Source: Lachnospiraceae bacterium
GTDB taxonomy: Bacteria; Bacillota; Clostridia; Lachnospirales; Lachnospiraceae
Assembly: GCA_017536965.1 (NCBI GenBank)
Contig: JAFWCK010000072.1
Span: 1-64,000, forward strand
Direction: 5' to 3'
DNA length: 64,000 nucleotides
In this document: in pieces, positions 36,101 through 41,549 of the stretch
Layout of the letters: each line of letters begins with the position of its first letter
How positions within the stretch are numbered: position 1 is the stretch's first letter
Notes under the pieces: model-generated
What the model was told of the DNA's origin: nothing
Seen by the model: the letters and a program-made list of their open reading frames with translations, nothing else
Databases searched by the model: none
Translations under genes and position numbers: made by a program

Positions 36101-36310
36101 GAAAAGGTTGAGGACTTTAAAGACTCCGTCGAAGATAAAGTAAATGAAGTCAAAGAGACTGTCGAAGAGAAAGCAGAAGATATCAAAGAAGATATAGAAA
36201 TAAAAGAAGCCGAAACAAAGGCGGAAATTGAACTTCAGACAGAAAAAATCGCCCAGGATTTGAAAGAAGCGACGGAGGAAATCTCCGACGATCTCAAAAA
36301 AAAAATCTGA
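33176..36310 (+). CDS. plsY: Acyl-phosphate:glycerol-3-phosphate acyltransferase PlsY with giant acidic extension
   Basis: Residues 1-225 are a complete PlsY: five to six TM helices, motif 1 GTGDYGATNAFR (45-56), motif 2 HIFPVYLKFRGGKGF (110-124), motif 3 RYVSLSSM (155-162). It makes lysophosphatidate, the first step of phospholipid synthesis. PlsY is normally about 200-230 aa; here it continues to residue 1044. Residues 245-1044 are Glu/Ala/Thr-rich repeats (EETAEEAVEE type). They are broken by five basic motifs GF[FL]x[RK][IMV][KR] (near 513, 612, 727, 819, 903) and two FDI[TS]xKIGLSL motifs (about 566-576, 915-925), and end in coiled-coil-like KVEDxKDSxE heptads. The frame ends after an A10 run (36296-36305), and a continuation exists in another frame. 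gpsA follows. Confidence 0.85.
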   Translation: MPLTPFFTPERIFLLYCLVGGFIIGQLQFSFFLSKLKKKDLRHHGTGDYGATNAFRVLGAPFGILTFLLDFGKTVLAIYIATKVLPMHPELAIDFHALVLYTGLGVVLGHIFPVYLKFRGGKGFSCTLATFLCLQDIKLTGIVILVFLIMFLISRYVSLSSMVTVFFGAISFMFFMLMRWTYVETDWIFDCQCALVLLFVFCLIAHRGNIVRLVFGDERKFYFRKKKRLEALEEDYTNFDKYFDEVEAEESGLASVEAALLSDEADLDAEGLDEMTEAAEEAAEEAEEAAEEVVEETAEETIEAEAEAAQETAENAEEAEETVEEAAETVEEEVEEATEAVEEIAEETAETTEEAAEAVEETVEETAKETAEVVEETAEETAEAVEETIEETAETTEETAEEITESAEEIIEETVEESEKTAEETVEEVSEEAEEMADQAVVEETEEEAAEENTEEVAEAVEEAAEDITESAEEISETAEEAVEESAEETAEAAEETEETVEKAAAAAIPLAGFFGRIKSLFRKPEEADELNTAESIEPVSEEIQETVEETDATIEDHLKTKFKDFDITKKIGLSLGGEEENPEDVTQSDNVEESPENETANVDAGGVFAAGFFGRMKDKLQKAIHPQEKEIPGFLSDDMSHTEEVVNDAVETAAEAVEEATEEFPETVEDAEEEISDVVEESAEETAEAVEETAVDVEETAEEITENVEDTVEEAAEITGGVVLPGFFARMKAKVLRSVNLDEWKEDAQEASEEIENAADEVFGNEDTTNEIQAFEGAEEAAESVEEFDENPSEELIEEPAQEVIEEVSEKAPSKLTGFLNKVRSILPNHGEEQQESFEEEPAGISETADDALEAATETAQMTEEEAQQLEEAGEEFFDSVTGDLAETEEAIDDIAVEPKVGFFGKIRNKFRNFDISQKIGLSLNTEEQAEPQEDLKDSASEKVEDLKDTLEDKIEDFKESVEEKVEDIKDSAQEKVEDFKDSVEDKVNEVKETVEEKAEDIKEDIEIKEAETKAEIELQTEKIAQDLKEATEEISDDLKKKI
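33998..34690 (+). repeat. Purine-rich degenerate GAAGAAAC-type repeat encoding the acidic extension
   Basis: The coding strand is mostly G and A with short units such as GAAGAAACAGCAGAAGA repeated imperfectly. It encodes residues about 275-505 of PlsY. A second, shorter such block lies at 35100-35340. The purine bias is extreme compared with neighbouring genes. Confidence 0.85.
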
Positions 36311-36500
36311 CGATTTTGTAGATAATACGGTTGTTCCGATCAAAAAACGGAAACTGGGCAGAGAAGCCAGGAGAGCAGTAGCTTCTGTGACATTCCGGCA
36401 AAAGACATCGGATCTTAAATTTGGCGCGAAGGTACAATTTGCTAAGTGGAAAGCAGCGGCAGAATTGACCGCCGATCAATTAAAGAAAAAACAGAGGTAA
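36296..36500 (+). other. A10 homopolymer and out-of-frame 64-codon extension of plsY
   Basis: The plsY frame reads AAA AAA AAA ATC TGA across ten A (36296-36305). With nine A it would read on as SDDFVDNTVVPIKKRKLG and so forth: 64 codons with no stop until TAA at 36498-36500, 6 nt before the gpsA ATG. The tail is basic (many Lys/Arg), in contrast to the acidic repeat. The good fit of the open frame to the gap suggests real coding sequence. Possible causes are a homopolymer sequencing error, a recent one-base insertion, phase variation, or RNA polymerase slippage on the A-run. Confidence 0.7.
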
Positions 36501-36506
36501 AAGAAC

Positions 36507-37496
36507 ATGGCGCGAATTGCTGTTCTGGGAGCAGGCAGCTGGGCTTTAGGCATCAGTCTTCTGCTTCACGATAATGGACATGAGGTCACTATCTGGAGCG
36601 CTCTTCAAGAAGAACTGGAACAGATCGATCAGCATCATGAAAACCCGAACTATCTTCCGGGAATCATGATTCCTGCAGATATCCATACGGAACCGGATAT
36701 CGCGAAAGCGGTTTCCGGGAAAGATATCATTGTTCTTGCCGTAGCATCCAAGTATATTCGTAATACTGCGAAACATTTGAACGGACTGATTCCTGACGGA
36801 CAGATATTAGTGAATCTGGCAAAAGGAATCGAGTCCGATTCTTTATCTCCTTTATCCGAAGTGATCCGGGAAGAACTTCCGAACGCCAATATCTGTGTTC
36901 TTTCCGGACCGAGTCATGCAGAAGAAGTAGCTTCCAAATTACCGACACTGGTTACGATCGCCGGTAATGATATGGAGACAGCAAAATATCTGCAGTCTAT
37001 CTTTGCAAGTCCTGTGTTCCGCGTATATACCAGTGATGATGTTATGGGAATAGAGATCGGCGGAGCATTAAAGAATGTGATTGCCCTTGCTGCAGGTATG
37101 GCAGATGGTCTTGGCTATGGGGACAATATCAAGGCAGCACTGATCACACGCGGTATTCGTGAGATTTCCAGACTGGCCACCTGTATGGGAGCCAAAATGC
37201 AGACATTGTATGGTCTTTCCGGTATGGGAGACCTGATCGTTACTTGTGCCTCCATGCACAGCCGAAACCGACGGGCAGGTATTCTGATCGGTCAGGGAAA
37301 AACCATGGAAGAAGCAGTAGAAGAAGTTCACATGGTCGTAGAAGGTATCGTTTCCGCAAAGGCAGCATTGCTGCTTGCAGAGAAATATCAGGTGGAAATG
37401 CCAATCGTAGCGCAGGTCAATCGTGTCTTGTTTGACCATTTACCTGTTCGCGAAGCAGTTGATAATCTGATGATGAGAGATCTGATCGCAGAATGA
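36507..37496 (+). CDS. gpsA: Glycerol-3-phosphate dehydrogenase [NAD(P)+]
   Basis: It supplies glycerol-3-phosphate to PlsY. The 329-aa protein begins VLGAGSWALGIS, a Rossmann motif of GxGxxA type where many GpsA have GxGxxG. NLAKGIE carries a substrate-site Lys, GPSHAEEVA and the catalytic GGALKNVIALAAG are present, and the C-terminal helical domain (SGMGDLIVTCASMHSRNRRAG) is typical. It follows plsY directly, the standard gene order. The 3' end overlaps the MutS-like gene by ATGA. Confidence 0.93.
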   Translation: MARIAVLGAGSWALGISLLLHDNGHEVTIWSALQEELEQIDQHHENPNYLPGIMIPADIHTEPDIAKAVSGKDIIVLAVASKYIRNTAKHLNGLIPDGQILVNLAKGIESDSLSPLSEVIREELPNANICVLSGPSHAEEVASKLPTLVTIAGNDMETAKYLQSIFASPVFRVYTSDDVMGIEIGGALKNVIALAAGMADGLGYGDNIKAALITRGIREISRLATCMGAKMQTLYGLSGMGDLIVTCASMHSRNRRAGILIGQGKTMEEAVEEVHMVVEGIVSAKAALLLAEKYQVEMPIVAQVNRVLFDHLPVREAVDNLMMRDLIAE

Positions 37497-38992
37497 TAAA
37501 TAATGAGACATTTACAATTGATCAAATAACCTGGAATGACCTGGATCTGACAGAGATATACAATCGTATGAATATCTCTCATTCGTCTGTCGGAGCAGAA
37601 GTTTTAAAGCAGACGCTGCAGGAACTGGTGTTTGATGAGTCTGTTTTGCAGGAACGGCATCAAAAAGCAGTATTGCTACAGGAAAATGCATCTCTAACCA
37701 ATAGATTAAATAAAATCTTTACCAACCTCGGAAAAACCAAAAAGGTTTCTTTTCTGGATTATATTTTCAGATTAAATGAGATCAAACCGGAAAGCAATGC
37801 AAAGCATTTTGTATTGATCGTGCTTCTCTTGATCAGCATCGCTCTGATTTTTATAAAACCGGTTATTGGCATTATTGCACTAGTTGTCATGATCGCCGTC
37901 AATATTGCCCTTTATTTCCGCTTTAAGGCACCAATTGAACCTTATTTCAATTGCATCAAGTATTTGGCGTCTATGGTCATTGCAGGAGATAAGGCCAAGG
38001 ACGTTCTGAAAGGTGCAGGGGATGTTTTTGATGCTGACAGAGAGGAATTAGAAAGGCTGGTCAAAACATTTGCTCAGATCCGTCGAGGAAGCTTTCTGAT
38101 CACTAATTCTGTTTCCGGTTCACTGGTGGATGTTATTATGGATTACATCCGAATGCTGTTCCATGTAGACCTGATCAAATTCCACTCTATGCATAAATTC
38201 TGCTCACAGCATGCAGAGGATATCCGGGCTTTGTACAATATACTGGGCGGGATCGAAACCTGCATATGTATTGCACATTTTCGCGAAGAACATCCTGCAT
38301 ATTGCCTCCCAGTCTTTCATAAGGACGCATCTTCCTTACTTACATTAAAAACGGAAAATGCTTATCATCCGCTTGTGAAAGATCCGGTCAAAAACAGCAT
38401 TACCGCTGATCGTTCTGTTCTTTTGACAGGAAGCAATGCGTCTGGTAAATCTACTTTCCTTAAAATGATCGCGATCAACCAGATCTTTGCCCAGACGATC
38501 TGTACCGTTCTGGCAGATTCTTTTGAAACCTCTTTTTTCCGTGTTTATTCTTCTATGGCACTTTCTGACAATATTCTTGGAGAAGAAAGCTACTTTGTGG
38601 TGGAGATCAAATCCATGAAGCGTATTTTCGATGCATTGTCAAAAGAAAGCCCTGTCATGGTTTTTGTGGATGAAGTCCTTCGCGGAACCAATACGCAGGA
38701 GCGGATCGCGGCATCGACCCAGATCCTGCGGAAATTAAGTACAGAAAACGCACTTTGTTTTGCTGCCACGCATGACATCGAACTGACGCAGCTCCTGGAA
38801 GATGTTATGGATAATTATCATTTTTCAGAACAGATTCAAGAAGATACCGGAAGCATTTCTTTTGATTACCAGCTGAAAAAAGGCAGAGCAGACAGCCGAA
38901 ATGCCATCCTTCTTTTAAAAGCCTACGGATTCCCGCAGGATGTTGTGAGCGATGCCTTTTCTATGACTGAAAACACCTCAGAAAATTTCTAA
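37493..38992 (+). CDS. MutS domain V-like ATPase with two membrane helices
   Basis: A 499-aa protein whose C-terminal part (about 285-495) is a MutS-type ABC ATPase: Walker A TGSNASGKSTFLK (312-324), ESYFVVEIKSMKRI, Walker B VMVFVDEVLRGTNTQER, ATHDIELTQL. It lacks MutS mismatch-recognition domains; instead two adjacent TM helices (about 105-121 and 123-143) sit in the middle of the N-terminal region, followed by the lever-like helical core. Similar membrane-bound MutS homologues are common in Firmicutes and have no assigned role. Translational coupling to gpsA places it in a lipid-synthesis operon. Confidence 0.82.
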   Translation: MINNETFTIDQITWNDLDLTEIYNRMNISHSSVGAEVLKQTLQELVFDESVLQERHQKAVLLQENASLTNRLNKIFTNLGKTKKVSFLDYIFRLNEIKPESNAKHFVLIVLLLISIALIFIKPVIGIIALVVMIAVNIALYFRFKAPIEPYFNCIKYLASMVIAGDKAKDVLKGAGDVFDADREELERLVKTFAQIRRGSFLITNSVSGSLVDVIMDYIRMLFHVDLIKFHSMHKFCSQHAEDIRALYNILGGIETCICIAHFREEHPAYCLPVFHKDASSLLTLKTENAYHPLVKDPVKNSITADRSVLLTGSNASGKSTFLKMIAINQIFAQTICTVLADSFETSFFRVYSSMALSDNILGEESYFVVEIKSMKRIFDALSKESPVMVFVDEVLRGTNTQERIAASTQILRKLSTENALCFAATHDIELTQLLEDVMDNYHFSEQIQEDTGSISFDYQLKKGRADSRNAILLLKAYGFPQDVVSDAFSMTENTSENF

Positions 38993-39022
38993 AAAAAGTA
39001 ATAGAATTCATAGGAAATCCCT

Positions 39023-39050
39023 TTGAAAAAAAGATAGAGTAGGATATAAT
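39023..39050 (+). promoter_or_regulatory. Promoter of the formate dehydrogenase operon
   Basis: TTGAAA (39023-39028), 16 bp, TATAAT (39045-39050). The leader of about 75 nt contains an imperfect inverted repeat GTACAAT/ATTGTGC (39069-39087). No clear Rex palindrome is seen. Confidence 0.65.
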
Positions 39051-39132
39051 AACTTTGTATGTAAATCAGTACAATGTCTTATTGTGCTTATGTAACGTGT
39101 AACTATTTTTTAAACTAAGTGAGGACAAAGAA

Positions 39133-39633
39133 ATGGCAAAAGCGAAAACAACAGTAGCGTTCCAGGGAACCTTGGAACAGGAAAAAGCTTTGCAGGAAGT
39201 GATCGATGCTCACAAAGGTCAGGCTGGAGCCCTTATGCCGGTATTACAGGCAGCACAGGGTATCTACGGATATCTTCCGGTAGAAGTCCAGGAAAAGATC
39301 GCAGCAGCGCTTCATCTTTCCGTTGCAGAAGTCTACGGTGTTGTCACCTTCTATTCACAGTTCTCTCTGAATCCAAAAGGCAAATACAGCGTTTCCGTTT
39401 GCCTTGGAACAGCCTGCTATGTAAAAGGATCAGATAAGATCCTTGAGGCAGTGGAAAGCAAGCTGGGGATTAAGAGCGGCGAATGTACTTCTGATGCAAA
39501 GTTTTCAGTGGATGTAACCAGATGTTTAGGTGCTTGTGGTCTTGCCCCTGTCATGACAGTGAATGAAGATGTTTACGGCAAAGCAGAACCTAAGAAAGTA
39601 GCGGAGATCATTGACCGCTATATGAACGATTAG
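39133..39633 (+). CDS. NuoE/HydC-like [2Fe-2S] subunit of NAD-linked formate dehydrogenase
   Basis: A 166-aa protein of the 24-kDa (NuoE) family. A helical N-terminal domain (about 15-75) is followed by a thioredoxin-like [2Fe-2S] domain with Cys90, Cys95, Cys131 and Cys135 (VCLGTACYVKG and TRCLGACGLAP). It works with the NuoF-like subunit to pass electrons to or from NAD. GAGG precedes the ATG. The next gene starts 9 nt later. Confidence 0.9.
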   Translation: MAKAKTTVAFQGTLEQEKALQEVIDAHKGQAGALMPVLQAAQGIYGYLPVEVQEKIAAALHLSVAEVYGVVTFYSQFSLNPKGKYSVSVCLGTACYVKGSDKILEAVESKLGIKSGECTSDAKFSVDVTRCLGACGLAPVMTVNEDVYGKAEPKKVAEIIDRYMND

Positions 39634-39642
39634 GAGGGTGCC

Positions 39643-41538
39643 ATGACAATAGAACAATTAAATCAGATCAAAGATAAGTATCATGAACTCGTTATGGTCC
39701 GGAAGATCGTCAAAGAAGAAGGCGAAAAACTGGCAAAGAATACCGGATACCGCAAACAGGTCCTGATCTGCGGTGGTACAGGATGTACTTCTTCCGGTTC
39801 CAAAGTCATCATTGATGCATTGGAAGCTGAATTAGAGAAGAAAGGACTGAAAGACGTACTTGTTGTCAAGACAGGCTGCTTCGGTCTTTGTGCACTTGGT
39901 CCGATCATGATCGTTTATCCAGAAGGAACTTTCTATTCGATGATGACTCCGGAACACGTTGTAACGGTATGTGACAAGCATCTTGTAGAAGGTGGAGAAC
40001 CGGTTAAAGAGCTTCTTTACAAAGATTCCGTTTTAGAAGATGGAACTATCCTTCCATTAAATGAGACACCATTCTATAAAAAACAAAAGAGAGTGGCACT
40101 TCGTAACTGCGGTGTCATCGCTCCTGAAAACATCGACGAAGCAATTGCTTTAGATGCTTACCAGGCTCTTTATAAATGTCTGACAAAAATGACTCCGGAT
40201 GAGGTTATTGATGTCATGATCGCCTCCGGCCTTCGCGGAAGAGGCGGTGCAGGATTCCCAACAGGAACCAAATGGAAATTTGCATGCTCCAGAAGAGGGG
40301 AAGTTAAGAAATATGTCTGCTGTAATGCAGATGAAGGCGACCCTGGCGCATTCATGGACCGTTCCATTCTGGAAGGAGATCCGCATGTAGTATTAGAGGC
40401 AATGGCTATTGCAGGATATGCAATTGGTTCTGATCAGGGATATATCTATGTACGTGCAGAGTATCCGATCGCTGTTCAGCGTCTGACCATTGCTATTAAT
40501 CAGGCCAGAGAATATGGTCTGTTAGGCAAAAACATTTTCGGAACTGATTTCAGTTTCGATATTGAACTTCGTCTCGGATCCGGCGCATTTGTCTGCGGCG
40601 AGGAGACAGCGTTGATGACTTCTATCGAAGGTCATCGCGGCGAGCCTAGACCACGTCCGCCATTCCCGGCAGTCAAAGGTCTTTTCGGTCAGCCGACAAT
40701 TTTAAATAACGTTGAAACCTGGGCAAACATTCCGCAGATCATTATGAATGGTGCAGAATGGTTTGCTTCCATGGGAACGGAAAAATCCAAAGGAACCAAG
40801 GTCTTCGCACTCGGCGGCAAGATCAACAACACTGGTCTTGTAGAAGTTGAGATGGGAACCACCCTTCGTGAGATCGTCGAAGAAATCGGCGGTGGTGTTC
40901 CAAATGGCAAGAAATTCAAAGCTGCTCAGACCGGCGGTCCTTCCGGCGGATGTATCTCTGCAGCAGATCTGGATGTTCCGATCGATTACGACAACCTGAT
41001 CGCTATCGGTTCCATGATGGGATCCGGCGGTCTGATCGTTATGGATGAAGATAACTGTATGGTGGATATCGCCAAGTTCTTCCTGAACTTCACCGTTGAT
41101 GAGTCCTGCGGTAAATGTACGGCATGCCGTATTGGTACCAAGAGACTCTATGAGATCCTTGAAAAGATCACAGCCGGAGAAGCATCCATGAAAGATCTGG
41201 ATCAGATGGAGTACTTATGTGAGAATATCAAAAAGAATTCTCTCTGTGCTCTTGGCCAGACAGCTCCAAACCCTGTCGTTTCCACCTTCAAGTGCTTCAA
41301 AGACGAATACCTGGCACATGTTCAGGATAAGAAATGTCCGGCTGGTATTTGTAAGGCACTCTTAGAGTTCTGGATCGATCCGGAGAAATGTAAAGGATGT
41401 ACGCTCTGCGCTAAGAATTGCCCTGTTAATGCAATCACAGGCAAAGTCAAAGAGCCACATGTCATTGATAATAACTTATGTATCGGCTGCGGAACCTGTC
41501 TTACAAACTGTAAGTTTGGCGCAGTAACCAAACGATAG
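39643..41538 (+). CDS. NuoF/HydB-like NADH:acceptor subunit with extra Fe-S domains
   Basis: A 631-aa FMN/NADH-binding subunit. Order: N-terminal thioredoxin-like [2Fe-2S] domain (Cys43, Cys48, Cys79, Cys83); NuoF core with GLRGRGGAGFPTGTKW (197-211), CNADEGDPGAFMDR and CGEETALMTSIEG; SLBB; [4Fe-4S] motif ESCGKCTACRIG (Cys489, 492, 495) with Cys535; and a C-terminal 2x[4Fe-4S] ferredoxin domain (Cys583-593 and Cys613-623). This extended form is typical of electron-bifurcating hydrogenases and formate dehydrogenases, so NAD/ferredoxin bifurcation is possible but inferred. AGGAGG precedes the ATG. Confidence 0.92.
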   Translation: MTIEQLNQIKDKYHELVMVRKIVKEEGEKLAKNTGYRKQVLICGGTGCTSSGSKVIIDALEAELEKKGLKDVLVVKTGCFGLCALGPIMIVYPEGTFYSMMTPEHVVTVCDKHLVEGGEPVKELLYKDSVLEDGTILPLNETPFYKKQKRVALRNCGVIAPENIDEAIALDAYQALYKCLTKMTPDEVIDVMIASGLRGRGGAGFPTGTKWKFACSRRGEVKKYVCCNADEGDPGAFMDRSILEGDPHVVLEAMAIAGYAIGSDQGYIYVRAEYPIAVQRLTIAINQAREYGLLGKNIFGTDFSFDIELRLGSGAFVCGEETALMTSIEGHRGEPRPRPPFPAVKGLFGQPTILNNVETWANIPQIIMNGAEWFASMGTEKSKGTKVFALGGKINNTGLVEVEMGTTLREIVEEIGGGVPNGKKFKAAQTGGPSGGCISAADLDVPIDYDNLIAIGSMMGSGGLIVMDEDNCMVDIAKFFLNFTVDESCGKCTACRIGTKRLYEILEKITAGEASMKDLDQMEYLCENIKKNSLCALGQTAPNPVVSTFKCFKDEYLAHVQDKKCPAGICKALLEFWIDPEKCKGCTLCAKNCPVNAITGKVKEPHVIDNNLCIGCGTCLTNCKFGAVTKR

Positions 41539-41549
41539 GAGGTGCCAAG

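Noticed and set aside
33699..36186. Long leftward frames rich in Leu or Ser antisense to plsY
   Set aside because: They are mirror translations of the GA-rich repeat; low-complexity composition only, no starts with ribosome-binding sites.
39061..39090. Rex operator in the formate dehydrogenase leader
   Set aside because: The inverted repeat GTACAAT/ATTGTGC does not fit TTGTTAA-N4-TTAACAA.
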